NCBI RefSeq assembly: GCF_003096575.1
Contig: NZ_QEKT01000001.1
Span: forward strand, 192,102-256,101
DNA length: 64,000 bases
From: Convivina intestini
GTDB taxonomy: Bacteria; Bacillota; Bacilli; Lactobacillales; Lactobacillaceae
Reading direction: 5' to 3'
This document shows positions 16,774 through 27,140 of this stretch, piece after piece; within the stretch, counting starts at the first letter, position 1, and every line of letters starts with the position of its first letter. Both the position numbers and the translations under genes were made by a program. Under the pieces are notes generated by a model. It saw only the letters and a list, made by a program, of their open reading frames with translations, did no database searches and had not been told where the DNA came from.

Positions 16774-18065
16774 GCTAAGCCTACTCTCTTGAAAATTTCA
16801 TCGACATGGCGCAAATGGTAATGATAATCAAAAGCGTCATCAATTTCTTCCTTGGTTAACTTCGAAGTGATGGTTGGATCAGCATCAACCAAATCTCGGA
16901 ACATAATTTGCTCATCCCATGACCGAGCTGTCAACGGTTGGACTGTATCATAGGCGGCTTCTCGGGACATCCCCGCATCAATCAAACTCAGCAAGAGTCG
17001 TTGTGAATAAATCAAACCATAAGTGCGATTCATGTTTTTGCGCATCGTTTCTGGAAAAACACCCAAATTATTCAAAATACCGGTGTGACGGTTCAACATG
17101 TAATCCAAGAGGCTAGTCGCATCGGGCAACATAATTCGTTCAGCCGAAGAATGGGAAATATCTCGCTCGTGCCAGAGGGTCACGTCCTCTAACGCAGTGA
17201 CGGCATAGCCCCGTAGCACCCGGGCCAAACCAGTAATGTTTTCATCACCAATCGGGTTCCGCTTATGTGGCATAGCCGATGAACCTTTTTGTCCCTTAGC
17301 AAAACCTTCTTCAACTTCATGAATTTCTGAACGCTGCAAAGAACGAATTTCAGTCGCTAATTCTTCCATTTGGGTGCCAATTAAGGCAATCGTTTGAATG
17401 TAATCAGCATGTAAATCTCGAGGCAAAACTTGAGATCCAATCGGTTGCGCCGTTAGTCCCAATTCTTGCATGGCTACCGCTTCAACTTCTGGTGGCACAT
17501 TGGCAAAAGTACCCACGGCACCCGATAACTTACCAGTTTCAACTTCAGCCGCAACTCGGTCAAAACGCTCAATTGCCCGAGTTGCAGAAGCGTAGAAACG
17601 AGCCATCTTTAACCCAAAGGTTGTTGGCTCAGCGTGCACACCGTGCGTCCGCCCCATCATAACCGTATCTTTGTAGGCCAAGGCTAAACGCTTAATCGCC
17701 TCACGCCATTCCTGCAAATCTGCCTTGATGACCTGATTAGCCTGACGCAAACGCAGGGCCTGGGCAGTATCAACTACATCAGTCGAAGTTAGACCATAGT
17801 GAATCCATTTGCGTTCTTCACCCAAGGATTCGGAGACATTACGAGTAAAAGCGACCACATCGTGGCGGGTTGATTGCTCAATTTCAGCAATTCGGTCGAT
17901 GTCAAAACTGGCCTTAGCTCGAATCTGAGCCAAATCTTCAGCCGGAACATGTCCGACAGCTACCCAACCAGCAATTACGGCAATTTCAACGTCAAGCCAG
18001 CTCTGATATTGGTTCTCTAAGGACCAAATTTGGCGCAGCTCGGGACGAGAATAACGTTCTAGCAT
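16770..18065 (-). CDS. purB: Adenylosuccinate lyase
   Basis: PurB acts twice in purine synthesis: it splits SAICAR to AICAR and adenylosuccinate to AMP, releasing fumarate. The 431-residue protein has the flexible signature loop GSSAMPHKRNP (about 262-272), which carries the catalytic serine, and the TSTDVVDTA and GRTHGVHAEPT regions with the active-site histidines. Full length. It is separated from the upstream carrier gene by about 125 bases containing its own extended -10 promoter. Confidence 0.96.
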   Translation of the reverse strand: MLERYSRPELRQIWSLENQYQSWLDVEIAVIAGWVAVGHVPAEDLAQIRAKASFDIDRIAEIEQSTRHDVVAFTRNVSESLGEERKWIHYGLTSTDVVDTAQALRLRQANQVIKADLQEWREAIKRLALAYKDTVMMGRTHGVHAEPTTFGLKMARFYASATRAIERFDRVAAEVETGKLSGAVGTFANVPPEVEAVAMQELGLTAQPIGSQVLPRDLHADYIQTIALIGTQMEELATEIRSLQRSEIHEVEEGFAKGQKGSSAMPHKRNPIGDENITGLARVLRGYAVTALEDVTLWHERDISHSSAERIMLPDATSLLDYMLNRHTGILNNLGVFPETMRKNMNRTYGLIYSQRLLLSLIDAGMSREAAYDTVQPLTARSWDEQIMFRDLVDADPTITSKLTKEEIDDAFDYHYHLRHVDEIFKRVGLA

Positions 18066-18106
18066 TGTTTACTTCCTTATCTAGTGCTCTCTTCTGTACT
18101 ATAACC

Positions 18107-18115
18107 AGTATAACA
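18107..18115 (-). promoter_or_regulatory. Extended -10 promoter of purB-hpt
   Basis: TGTTATACT on the minus strand, about 42 bases before the purB start; no good -35 is visible. It gives purB-hpt a promoter separate from the main purine operon. Confidence 0.45.
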
Positions 18116-18191
18116 GCTAAATTATGAATTTTATTCGTTATTTATTACCTAATCTAAAATATATTTAAACAATTAGCGCAAAACACGAACA

Positions 18192-19409
18192 TTAATCCAA
18201 CAACATTCGTTTTGGCGTTACCACATAACGGCTAATAACCCAAGCTAACAAATACAAAACAGCAATCGCTAAAAAGACATCTTGATAAGGTAATTTCCAA
18301 CCATGAACAATCAGACTGGCTAATTGATTCCCGGTTAAACCAGCAGCAGCCCAGGCGGTGAGGGCCAGACCATGAATTTTAGAGATTGCCCGCATACCAA
18401 AGCGATCAGCCAATAGCGGAGGTAAGGCTGAAAATCCCCCACCGTAACCAGCATTAATTGAAAAGAAAGCGATAACAATCACGATTGGCAGGAAATTATT
18501 GTAATTAGGAATCGTAAACGATAGGAGGGAAACCACTAGAGACAAGATGAAAATAATTTGATAGATGCTATTGCGATCCTTTAAATTGTCTGACCAAGTG
18601 GCAAAACCAATTCGTCCGGCGGCGTTAAAGAAAGCATCAATACTGATAATGGTGGTCATGGCTGCTAGAGAAAAAACCAACGACCCTGATGAACTTTTAA
18701 GTCCCATTAAAATATCTTTTTCCTGAGAAATGATGGCCAAACCAGCTGTGATATTTAAATAAAACATCAACCAAATGCCAATAAAATTTCGATTCTTGAA
18801 GAAGGACCAGGGTTTAAAAGCTTGTTTGAGTGGCACTTCCACCCAACCAGCTGGTTTTTGAATTAACCACCAGCCAATTAACATCAAAATAGCAAAGACA
18901 AAACCTAAAATCACAAACATTTGCCAGAGGCCAAAAGTTAACTGCAAGCTAACCATAATTGGTGAAAAAATCATCTTAGCTAGCCCAAAACCGGCTACGG
19001 CCAGACCAGTACCTAGGCCCTTATTTTCTTTAAACCACAGCATCAAATTTTTCACAGGGGTCAGGTAACCAATCCCTAGGCCAATCCCCATAATCACCCC
19101 GTAAAAAAGATAAATACCAATCAGGGATTTTTGCTGAATACTAACCCCAGTGCCAATCATCCCCACCGTAAAGAAAAAAGTGGCTAGTAAGGCCGATTTT
19201 TTAATATCTTTTTCGACAAAGTGGCCTAATAAAGCCGCTGATAAACCTAAAAACAAAATTGCCAAGGAGAAGGCCCATTCAACATTGGCCACTGAAGCAC
19301 TAATTTGACTAGCAATCGCCTGTTTGAAAACACTCCAGGCATAAACAGTGCCAATACAACCATGAATTAATAAGGCAGGTAAAGCAGCGCGAATCCAACG
19401 ATTTTCCAT
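18192..19409 (-). CDS. MFS transporter, oxalate:formate antiporter (OFA) family
   Basis: A 405-residue carrier with about twelve helices. The start (RWIRAALPALLIHGCIGTVYAWSVFK) and the regions GLGIGYLTPVKNLMLWF and NAGYGGGFSALPPLLADRFG are hallmarks of the OFA family of the major facilitator superfamily. It lies 46 bases after fhs, on the same transcript. Fhs consumes formate, so I infer that the carrier imports formate or another small carboxylate for one-carbon supply. OFA members also move oxalate, pyruvate or lactate, and the substrate here is not proven. Confidence 0.85.
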   Translation of the reverse strand: MENRWIRAALPALLIHGCIGTVYAWSVFKQAIASQISASVANVEWAFSLAILFLGLSAALLGHFVEKDIKKSALLATFFFTVGMIGTGVSIQQKSLIGIYLFYGVIMGIGLGIGYLTPVKNLMLWFKENKGLGTGLAVAGFGLAKMIFSPIMVSLQLTFGLWQMFVILGFVFAILMLIGWWLIQKPAGWVEVPLKQAFKPWSFFKNRNFIGIWLMFYLNITAGLAIISQEKDILMGLKSSSGSLVFSLAAMTTIISIDAFFNAAGRIGFATWSDNLKDRNSIYQIIFILSLVVSLLSFTIPNYNNFLPIVIVIAFFSINAGYGGGFSALPPLLADRFGMRAISKIHGLALTAWAAAGLTGNQLASLIVHGWKLPYQDVFLAIAVLYLLAWVISRYVVTPKRMLLD

Positions 19410-19455
19410 GTGAGTTACTCTCCTAGTCTGGTTGGTCTAGCAGTATTTGCACTAA

Positions 19456-21120
19456 TTAAAATAGTCCAGTGATGCGACCGTTTTCGTCAATATCAATATC
19501 TAAAGCAGCCGGATGTTTTGGTAGACCGGGCATGGTTAGAACCGAACCGGTCAATGCTACAAGAAAACCAGCCCCTAATTTTGGAATAAATTCACGAATA
19601 TGAATGGTGAAATCTTCTGGTCGAGCTAGTTGCTTAGCATCGTCAGACAAAGAATACTGCGTTTTAGCCATGATAATTGGCAACTTATCCCAACCTCGTT
19701 GCTGGAATTCAGCGAGCTGGCGCTGGGCTTGTGCGGATAATTCAAAACCAGCACCGCCATAAATTGTTTGCACAATGGCATTGAGTTTGTCTTCCACTGA
19801 GTCTTGCTCTTGGTAAAGTGGCGTAAAGTTACTTTCTTTTGCGGTAGCATCAATTACGGCTTGGGCTAATTCTTGAGCACCAGCCCCACCTTGTCCCCAA
19901 ACGTTAGCGACATAGGCCTGAGCGCCATGTTCTTGTACATAGTCTTGGATTAACTGCATTTCAGCTGGTGTATCGGCCGTAAATTGATTAATAGCAACAA
20001 GTACTGGGACACCATAGCGTTGCATGGCGGCTAAATGTTGGCCCAAATTTTCTAGCCCAGCTGCTAAGGCGGTTAAATTTTCCTCGTTTAAGTTAGCTAA
20101 AGCGACCCCGCCGTGATGTTTGAGGGCCCGAACGGTGGCGACAATCACAATTGTATCAGGCGTTTTACCCAATAGAGGCACTTTGACATCGAGAAACTTT
20201 TCACCACCCAAGTCAGCACCAAAACCAGCCTCGGTCACGGCATAATCAGCTAGTTGGAGAGCCGTTTTAGTGGCTAAAATTGAATTGGTTCCTTGGGCGA
20301 TATTGGCAAAAGGTCCGCCGTGAATAATCGCCGGTGTGTGGGCTAACGTTTGCACTAGATTAGGCTTAATCGCATCTTTGAGTAGGACGGTTAAGGCGCC
20401 GGCTACTCCTAAATCATCAACGGTTACGGGTTCTTCATCATAGGTATAAGCCACCACAATTTTTTTAATCCGGGCTTTTAAGTCCATTAAGCTAGTCGAA
20501 AGTGTCAAAATCGCCATTAGTTCGGAAGCCACCGTGATGTCAAAGCCATCAGTGCGAGGGACTCCTGACTTAGGGCCACCCATACCAATCACCGTATTGC
20601 GCAAGGCCCGGTCATTAATATCGAGGACTCGTTTCCAAATAATTCGTCGCGGATCAATGTTGAGCGGATTCCCCTGTTGCAAACTATTATCCAGCAGGGC
20701 TGCCAAAGTATCATGAGCCGAAGTTAGAGCATGAAAATCTCCCGTAAAATGTAGATTAATATCGGCCATGGGTACGACTTGAGCCTGACCACCACCGGTA
20801 GCACCACCCTTTAACCCCATAACGGGTCCTAAGGAAGGCTCTCGTAAGGCAATCATCGTTTTTTTACCGGCCATGGCCAAAGCATCAGCTAAACCAACTG
20901 TTACCGTGGACTTCCCTTCTCCAGCGGGCGTAGGGTTAATTGAGGTCACTAAGATTAATTTACCTAAATCCTGGGAACGCTTAACCTGCGGATCCAAATT
21001 AATTTTAGCTTTATCGTAACCATATGGTGCCAATTCATGTTCTTTAATTCCAGCAGCTTGAGCAATTTTTTGAATCGGCCAAACTTCTGCTGCTTGTGCA
21101 ATTTCAATGTCTGTTTGCAT
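19456..21120 (-). CDS. fhs: Formate-tetrahydrofolate ligase
   Basis: It makes 10-formyl-tetrahydrofolate from formate, tetrahydrofolate and ATP; PurN and PurH use the product. The 554-residue protein has the P-loop [18 protein letters not shown] (about 62-79) and the strongly conserved region [20 protein letters not shown]. It follows purD by only 17 bases and so belongs to the purine operon. That location ties one-carbon activation directly to purine demand. GGGGA-type ribosome site upstream. Confidence 0.96.
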   Translation of the reverse strand: MQTDIEIAQAAEVWPIQKIAQAAGIKEHELAPYGYDKAKINLDPQVKRSQDLGKLILVTSINPTPAGEGKSTVTVGLADALAMAGKKTMIALREPSLGPVMGLKGGATGGGQAQVVPMADINLHFTGDFHALTSAHDTLAALLDNSLQQGNPLNIDPRRIIWKRVLDINDRALRNTVIGMGGPKSGVPRTDGFDITVASELMAILTLSTSLMDLKARIKKIVVAYTYDEEPVTVDDLGVAGALTVLLKDAIKPNLVQTLAHTPAIIHGGPFANIAQGTNSILATKTALQLADYAVTEAGFGADLGGEKFLDVKVPLLGKTPDTIVIVATVRALKHHGGVALANLNEENLTALAAGLENLGQHLAAMQRYGVPVLVAINQFTADTPAEMQLIQDYVQEHGAQAYVANVWGQGGAGAQELAQAVIDATAKESNFTPLYQEQDSVEDKLNAIVQTIYGGAGFELSAQAQRQLAEFQQRGWDKLPIIMAKTQYSLSDDAKQLARPEDFTIHIREFIPKLGAGFLVALTGSVLTMPGLPKHPAALDIDIDENGRITGLF

Positions 21121-21137
21121 AATTTCCCCTTTTTATG

Positions 21138-22385
21138 TCAAAGATGATTTAGGTCAGCTTGATAGCCAATGTCATGGCGATAGTCTAACGCTGTGTCGAT
21201 TACACTTAGTTTACGATAAACCTCTGCTTGTGCCAAACTAGTTGTTTGCGCATGAGCAACAACCGTAGCAATCCGACCACCAGCCGCTCGCCCATCTTTA
21301 ACACCGGCATAATTAATTGTTAAAGGAGCTACTTGCACTACTGTTGGTACTAGGGCACCAGTCTGGGGAGCATTAGGATAACCCGGTGCAACTAAGACCA
21401 CGCCCAAATAGATGGCTTTTTGTTGCCAGTCGGACTGCCCTACTTTGCCATCAAGCAGATCCATAATAAGCGTATAAAAATCACCCTGATACTGGGGTAA
21501 CACAACTTGGGCTTCAGGATCACCAAAACGCACGTTGTATTCAATGACCTTGGGGCCAGTTGTAGTCCACATCACCCCAGTGTACAAGACACCAACAAAG
21601 GGCGTATTTTCACTTTGCATAGCCGCCAAAATGGGCGTGACTAGTTGATCAATGGCCATTTGCTTTTGAGCAGGACTGACCCAGGTTAATGGACTATAAG
21701 CGCCCATCCCCCCAGTATTTGGACCTAAATCATGATCGAAACGACGTTTGTGGTCTTGGGCTAAAGGGGTATGAACCACCTTTCCGTCTTTACCAACCAG
21801 AGAAAAAATGGAAAATTCTACGCCCTTTAAAAATTCTTCGATAACCAAGGTAGCCTGCGGGTCTTTTGTAAAAATATCTTTGAGATAATCCTGATACTGT
21901 TGCTCATTGGCAAAAATACTGACGCCTTTACCTAAAGCAAGACCGTCTAATTTAGCTACTAAGGGGAAACCAAATTTAGCTGGGAGAGCTGTAGCTGCGT
22001 CTAATGAATGGACCGTTTTTGACCGAGCAGTGGGAATATTGTATTTAGTTAATAAGTCTTTAGCAAAAGATTTGGAACCTTCCAGCTGGGAAGCGGCTTG
22101 GCTAGGACCAAAAACAGCTAAGCCAGCCTGCTCAAATTCATCCACAATTCCCAGCGTCAGAGGAGCTTCACTGCCGACAAAGGTCAAATCAATTTGTTGA
22201 TCTAAAGCCAATTGCCGAAGGGCTATCAAATCTGTAACCGGAATGGGTACTATTTTTAAATCAGTATCCGTCATGCCATCGTTGCCAGGAGCAACGATCA
22301 CTTGGTCAACCTGTGGACTCTTTAGAAAAGTTTGGGCTAAAGCGTGTTCCCGTGCTCCTGAACCAACTATCAGTACTTTTTTCAT
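21138..22385 (-). CDS. purD: Phosphoribosylamine-glycine ligase
   Basis: Second step of purine synthesis: it joins phosphoribosylamine and glycine using ATP to give GAR. A 415-residue ATP-grasp enzyme starting KKVLIVGSGAREHALA. It includes KLDGLALGKGV (ATP-binding lysine region), the GARS signature RFGDPEAQVVLP (about 287-298) and TGGMGAYSP. It lies 15 bases downstream of purH in the long purine operon. Confidence 0.96.
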   Translation of the reverse strand: MKKVLIVGSGAREHALAQTFLKSPQVDQVIVAPGNDGMTDTDLKIVPIPVTDLIALRQLALDQQIDLTFVGSEAPLTLGIVDEFEQAGLAVFGPSQAASQLEGSKSFAKDLLTKYNIPTARSKTVHSLDAATALPAKFGFPLVAKLDGLALGKGVSIFANEQQYQDYLKDIFTKDPQATLVIEEFLKGVEFSIFSLVGKDGKVVHTPLAQDHKRRFDHDLGPNTGGMGAYSPLTWVSPAQKQMAIDQLVTPILAAMQSENTPFVGVLYTGVMWTTTGPKVIEYNVRFGDPEAQVVLPQYQGDFYTLIMDLLDGKVGQSDWQQKAIYLGVVLVAPGYPNAPQTGALVPTVVQVAPLTINYAGVKDGRAAGGRIATVVAHAQTTSLAQAEVYRKLSVIDTALDYRHDIGYQADLNHL

Positions 22386-22400
22386 ATTTTCCCCGTTGTC

Positions 22401-23927
22401 TTAGTGCTTAAAGTGGCGATTACCAGTAAAGACCAGGGCCACACCGAGTTCATTGGCTTTATCAATTGAATCTTGGTCCTTAATTGATCCACCCGGCTCA
22501 ACAATTGCCTGAATCCCGTGTTGGGCAGCATATTCGACTGAATCAGCCATTGGGAAGAAGGCATCCGAAGCCAAAACGGCATTTTCAAAGCCAGCTTTAG
22601 CTTGAGCCTTATTAATAGCGTAGACAACTGAGTCAATTCGATTCGGCTGACCGGCGCCAATGCCTAATGTTTGCCCATTTTGAGCAACCAAAATTGCATT
22701 TGACTTAACATGTTTTACGGCTTTTTGGGCAAAAAGCATGCTGGCTAACTGCTCTGAAGTCGGTTGAACCTTGGAAACGACCTGCCAATTTTCCGATAAT
22801 TCAGCGACCAAATCACGTTCTTGAACCAAGACACCACCTAAGACCGAGGTTACCTCCAGTTCTTGTGGAATTTGATTGGTAAATGGCAACGTTAGCAGAC
22901 GCAAATTTTTCTTAGCAGCCAAGATTTCATAAGCTTCCGGGGTAAAACTGGGTGCAATAATGATTTCTAGAAAAATACTATGCATTTTCGCCGCTGTTTG
23001 CGCATCAACTTCACGATTTAAAGCGACAATCCCACCAAAAATGGAGACATCATCGGCGGCAAAGGCCTTATCCCAAGCCTCTTCAATGGTTTGGCCCTGA
23101 CCAATTCCAGCTGGATTCATATGTTTTACGGTCACGACGGTTGTTTCGGGATATTCGGCAATAATACGCAAGGCTGCATCCGCATCGCGAATATTATTAT
23201 AGGAAAGCTGTTTACCATGCAAAATATCAGCCTGTAGGATTGAATAGTTTTCTGGTAGAGCATCCGTATAAGCGGCCGCTTGCTGCTGGGCATTTTCGCC
23301 ATAACGAAGGTCCCCAAACTTATCATATGGCAAGGTTAGGCTAGCGGGGAACTCACTATCCGTCAAATAATTGGCAATCAAAGCATCATAGGCAGCCGTA
23401 TGTTGGAAAACCTTGGCCGCTAATTGTTGCCGAAAATTTTGGTCTACTGTTCCCTGACTAATTTTTTCAATAACAATCTCATAGTCTTTGGGGTCAATAA
23501 TTGGCAATACGGCTGTAAAATTCTTAGCCGCAGAACGTAACATAGAAGGACCACCAATATCAATATTTTCAATCGCCTGTTCTTGAGTCACGGCCGGTTT
23601 TTGAATCATTTCTTTAAAAGGGTACAAATTCACAACCACTAAATCGATTGGTTTAATGTCAAATTCGGCTAATTTTTCCATATGTTCTGGTAAATCGCGT
23701 CGAGCTAAAATACCAGCATGAACACGGGGATGCAAGGTCTTAACCCGCCCATCTAACATCTCAGGGAAATTGGTTACTTCATCAATTGGTATAACTGGAA
23801 TTTTAGCTTCGGCTAAAGTGCGATAGGTCCCACCCGTCGAAACTAATTCATAGCCTAACTCAACTAACTTTTGCGCAAAAGGTACCAAACCACTTTTATC
23901 AGAAACACTTAATAATGCTCGACTCAT
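22401..23927 (-). CDS. purH: Bifunctional AICAR transformylase/IMP cyclohydrolase
   Basis: Catalyses the last two steps to IMP. Residues about 1-195 form the IMP cyclohydrolase domain ([28 protein letters not shown]). The rest is the transformylase, with the catalytic lysine-histidine pair in [10 protein letters not shown] (about 270) and the C-terminal [10 protein letters not shown]. At 508 residues it is full length. Its start overlaps purN by four bases. It uses 10-formyl-THF, the product of fhs further down the operon. Confidence 0.96.
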   Translation of the reverse strand: MSRALLSVSDKSGLVPFAQKLVELGYELVSTGGTYRTLAEAKIPVIPIDEVTNFPEMLDGRVKTLHPRVHAGILARRDLPEHMEKLAEFDIKPIDLVVVNLYPFKEMIQKPAVTQEQAIENIDIGGPSMLRSAAKNFTAVLPIIDPKDYEIVIEKISQGTVDQNFRQQLAAKVFQHTAAYDALIANYLTDSEFPASLTLPYDKFGDLRYGENAQQQAAAYTDALPENYSILQADILHGKQLSYNNIRDADAALRIIAEYPETTVVTVKHMNPAGIGQGQTIEEAWDKAFAADDVSIFGGIVALNREVDAQTAAKMHSIFLEIIIAPSFTPEAYEILAAKKNLRLLTLPFTNQIPQELEVTSVLGGVLVQERDLVAELSENWQVVSKVQPTSEQLASMLFAQKAVKHVKSNAILVAQNGQTLGIGAGQPNRIDSVVYAINKAQAKAGFENAVLASDAFFPMADSVEYAAQHGIQAIVEPGGSIKDQDSIDKANELGVALVFTGNRHFKH

Positions 23928-24514
23928 TTTGTAAACACTCCTTTTTCTAATAATGCTGCTAAGACTTGTGGGTATAACTGATGCTCAACTTGATGAATTC
24001 GATTTTCCAAATCACTCAGTTGGTCGTCGGGATGACGAATCACTGTTTGCTGGGCGATAATTTGCCCTGTATCAACCCCATCGTCAACAAAATGGACGGT
24101 CACTCCGGTTTGACTAACACCGGCTTGATAGGCATCTAAAATACTTTGCCGACCAGGAAAAGCTGGTAAGAGGGCGGGATGGAGATTGATGATTTTACCA
24201 GCATAGGCATGAACCATTGTAGGAGATAAAATCCGCATATAACCGGCTAATAAAATTCCTTGAACCTGATCATGAGCTAACTGGTCTAAAATCGCTGCTT
24301 CAGCCGCCCTTTTACTGGAATATTGTCGATAATCTACCAGTCGCGCTGGTAAGTTCCACTTAGCAGCAATTGCCAAGGCCCCGGCTTGGCGTTGATCGAC
24401 AATAACTCGCACAATTTGTGCCGGTAAATCTCTTTGAATAATGGCTGTTTGTAAAGCGTCTAAATTAGTGCCCTGCCCTGAGGCAAAGACCGCCAGACGA
24501 ACTTTATTTACCAT
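23924..24514 (-). CDS. purN: Phosphoribosylglycinamide formyltransferase
   Basis: Transfers a formyl group from 10-formyl-THF to GAR. The 196-residue protein begins [16 protein letters not shown]. It carries the active-site region [13 protein letters not shown] (Asn and His, about 107-119) and the late [15 protein letters not shown] with the catalytic aspartate. It overlaps both purM and purH by a few bases, indicating coupled translation. Confidence 0.95.
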   Translation of the reverse strand: MVNKVRLAVFASGQGTNLDALQTAIIQRDLPAQIVRVIVDQRQAGALAIAAKWNLPARLVDYRQYSSKRAAEAAILDQLAHDQVQGILLAGYMRILSPTMVHAYAGKIINLHPALLPAFPGRQSILDAYQAGVSQTGVTVHFVDDGVDTGQIIAQQTVIRHPDDQLSDLENRIHQVEHQLYPQVLAALLEKGVFTK

Positions 24515-25545
24515 GGCGCCACCCCACTCCAGGTTACGCGTTCATGTTTTTTAGGAACCATTTCGCCAATGACATAAGCTGTTTGTTGTGATTCTGTTAG
24601 ATTATGCAGCACCTCCTCCACCTGCTGTTTTTTAACAATTAATACCATGCCCAAACCATTATTAAAGGTTAAAAGCATATCTTGCAGGCTCAATTCTCCA
24701 GCACTTTGTACGGTATGAAAGATGGTTGGAATAGGCCAAGTACCCCAATTAAGTTGGGCAGTTAAATTATCCCCATAAGCTCGAGGTAGGTTTTCCACTA
24801 GACCCCCACCGGTAATGTGAGCAATCCCGGTCACTAAGTGCTGATTAATTAACGGCCAAACCGCGCTACTATAAAGGGCGGTGGGTTTTAGTAATGATTC
24901 TTGTAATGCCGGTGCTAGGTTTTGAAAATCGGCTTCAGTTTTCAGTTTTAAGACTGAACGTACTAAAGAATAACCATTGGAATGCAGGCCAGTTGAGGGC
25001 AAACCAATTAAAACATCCCCTGCCCTGACATTTTGAGCTTGGAGTAACTCTTGTTCTTCAGCTACCCCGACTGCAAAAGCAGCTAAATCATAATGATGCG
25101 GGGCATATAAACCGGGCAGCTCAGCACTTTCACCACCAATCAAAGCCATCCCCGTTGCCTTGGCTGCTTGGGCGATTCCGGTCACAATTTCAGCTACCAC
25201 TGCTGGTCGCATTTTATCAAGTGCTAGGTAATCCAACATAAAGGCCGGTTTTGCTCCTTGAGCTAAGATATCGTTAGCCACCATGGCAACCAAATCTTGA
25301 CCAATCGTGTCATGCTTATGAGCGGCAATGGCCAAGAGTAATTTAGTACCAACTCCGTCAGCACCCGCAACTAGGACTGGATTCCGGTAATCAGAACCCA
25401 GTGAAAACATAGCGCCAAAGCCACCGAGTCCATTTAAAACGTTAGGCGTAAAGGTATCTTCTACCGCAGCTTGCATTAATTGAACCGCAGTTTGACCGGC
25501 TTGAATATCAACTCCCGCTGCCTGATAGGCGTTTTCTTGCGTCAA
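24508..25545 (-). CDS. purM: Phosphoribosylformylglycinamidine cyclo-ligase
   Basis: Closes the imidazole ring to make AIR from FGAM with ATP. A 345-residue protein of the PurM/SelD/HypE fold with the conserved stretch VAGADGVGTKLLLA (about 58-71), MVANDILAQGAKPAFMLDYLA, LIGGESAELPG and the later HITGGGLVENLPR. Full length. It overlaps purF by four bases and purN by seven. Confidence 0.95.
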   Translation of the reverse strand: MTQENAYQAAGVDIQAGQTAVQLMQAAVEDTFTPNVLNGLGGFGAMFSLGSDYRNPVLVAGADGVGTKLLLAIAAHKHDTIGQDLVAMVANDILAQGAKPAFMLDYLALDKMRPAVVAEIVTGIAQAAKATGMALIGGESAELPGLYAPHHYDLAAFAVGVAEEQELLQAQNVRAGDVLIGLPSTGLHSNGYSLVRSVLKLKTEADFQNLAPALQESLLKPTALYSSAVWPLINQHLVTGIAHITGGGLVENLPRAYGDNLTAQLNWGTWPIPTIFHTVQSAGELSLQDMLLTFNNGLGMVLIVKKQQVEEVLHNLTESQQTAYVIGEMVPKKHERVTWSGVAPW

Positions 25546-27140
25546 CTTTGGGCCTCCTTTAATTTGTTACTCATAGTTTTGTGATTGGAAAACATTAATG
25601 CTTCGTTTTTCAGCGAGATTACCTGTGAGGGCTGGTAGGTTTGACTTGGTTCTGGTGCAAAATCAACCTTCCCTTCAGCCAATGCTTGTGCTAATTCCGG
25701 CTGATAATCATACATGGGACTGGGATAGTGGCCGTCAAAATAGGCCGTCGTGAGGCCACTCCCGTTGCCAGTAAAGGGTAAATCAATCGCTTTAATCAAG
25801 GCCTCTACCGACAAAAAGCCCAATGAGTCCGCACCAATTTTGTGACACATTTGCTCTAAGGAGTAATTAGCCCCGAGCAATTCCGCCGTAGTTTGCATAT
25901 CAATCCCGTAAAAGGCCGGAAATTTTAAAATTGGACTAGCAATTCGCACATGGACTTCTTTAGCCCCAGCTGCCTTTAACATGCGCACAATATACATGGA
26001 GGTGGTTCCACGAACAATCGAATCATCAACTAAAACAATTTTCTTACCGGCCACAACTTCCCTGACTGCACTAAGCTTCATTCTTACTGCTCGTTCCCGT
26101 TTATCCTGCGTTGGTTCAATAAAAGTACGGGCAATATATTGATTTTTGACTAGACCCATTTCATTGGGCAATCCGGCAGCTTGCGCATACCCGGCCGCTG
26201 CTAATAAGCTTGAATTAGGCACGCCAACGACCATATCAGCCCTCGGTACTGGCTGTTCCTGAGCTAAGGCCTGGCCCATTTTTTTACGGGCCTGGTAAAC
26301 ACTCACACCATATATTTTTGAATCAGGTCGGGCAAAATAGATATATTCCATGGAGTCGATATTTAGGGTTGTTTTATCGGTAAAATGGTCAATCAACAGA
26401 CCATCGTTATTAATCGTAATCAACTCACCTGGTTGAACATCTCGAATAAATTTGGCACCCACAACATCTAAAGCCGCAGTTTCAGAAGTAACTACGTAAG
26501 CCCCTGTGGGCATTTGACCAATCACAAAGGGTCGAAAACCGTGTGGATCTAAAGCTGCATACAGCCCATGGGAGGTCATTAAAATATAGGCAAAACCACC
26601 TCGTAATTGATTAAGAGAGGCTTTTAATTTATCCGTAAAATTGGTCTGGAGGGCACTTTTTAACAAATGCAAAAGGATTTCTGAATCAGAGGAAGTATTA
26701 AAGCTTGTCCCTTGCGCCTCTAAAGCAGCTCGAAGCGATAAAGCATTGGTTAAATTACCGTTATGCGCTAATGCGACCGGCATTTGATCATCCCCCACGG
26801 TTATCATAAAGGGCTGAATGTTTTCTAAGCCATGTGAACCAGCCGTGGCATAACGAACATGGCCAATCGCACTAGTCCCCTGCAAAGCTGCCATTCGTTG
26901 GGGGTCACTAAAGACATCACTGAGCAGACCTAAACCGCGTTCACGTTTAAATTGACCAGCTTGGTTCACAACAATGCCAGCGCCTTCCTGACCACGATGT
27001 TGTAAAGCGTGCAATCCATAATAAGTTTGTTGGGCAGCATCAGCTTGCTGCCAAATACCGAAAATACCACATTCTTCATTTAGGCCGTGAAGGCCTTCGG
27101 CACTGTAACCACTGGTTTTTCCTAGTCCTTTAGTTGCCAT
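25542..27140 (-). CDS. purF: Amidophosphoribosyltransferase
   Basis: The committed step of purine synthesis: glutamine and PRPP give phosphoribosylamine. The N-terminal class II glutaminase domain follows a propeptide of about 22 residues; the nucleophile cysteine is in NEECGIFGIW and would be exposed by cleavage. The C-terminal phosphoribosyltransferase domain has the PRPP loop VLVDDSIVRGTTS (about 362-374). At 532 residues it is somewhat longer than usual because of a C-terminal tail of about 50 residues without obvious motif. The start lies inside the end of purL (19-base overlap) behind AGGAGAG. Confidence 0.95.
   Translation of the reverse strand: MATKGLGKTSGYSAEGLHGLNEECGIFGIWQQADAAQQTYYGLHALQHRGQEGAGIVVNQAGQFKRERGLGLLSDVFSDPQRMAALQGTSAIGHVRYATAGSHGLENIQPFMITVGDDQMPVALAHNGNLTNALSLRAALEAQGTSFNTSSDSEILLHLLKSALQTNFTDKLKASLNQLRGGFAYILMTSHGLYAALDPHGFRPFVIGQMPTGAYVVTSETAALDVVGAKFIRDVQPGELITINNDGLLIDHFTDKTTLNIDSMEYIYFARPDSKIYGVSVYQARKKMGQALAQEQPVPRADMVVGVPNSSLLAAAGYAQAAGLPNEMGLVKNQYIARTFIEPTQDKRERAVRMKLSAVREVVAGKKIVLVDDSIVRGTTSMYIVRMLKAAGAKEVHVRIASPILKFPAFYGIDMQTTAELLGANYSLEQMCHKIGADSLGFLSVEALIKAIDLPFTGNGSGLTTAYFDGHYPSPMYDYQPELAQALAEGKVDFAPEPSQTYQPSQVISLKNEALMFSNHKTMSNKLKEAQS

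Noticed and set aside
18181-18193. A weak PurBox-like match near the end of the OFA carrier gene
   Set aside because: Two mismatches to the consensus and placed at a gene end, away from the purB promoter.
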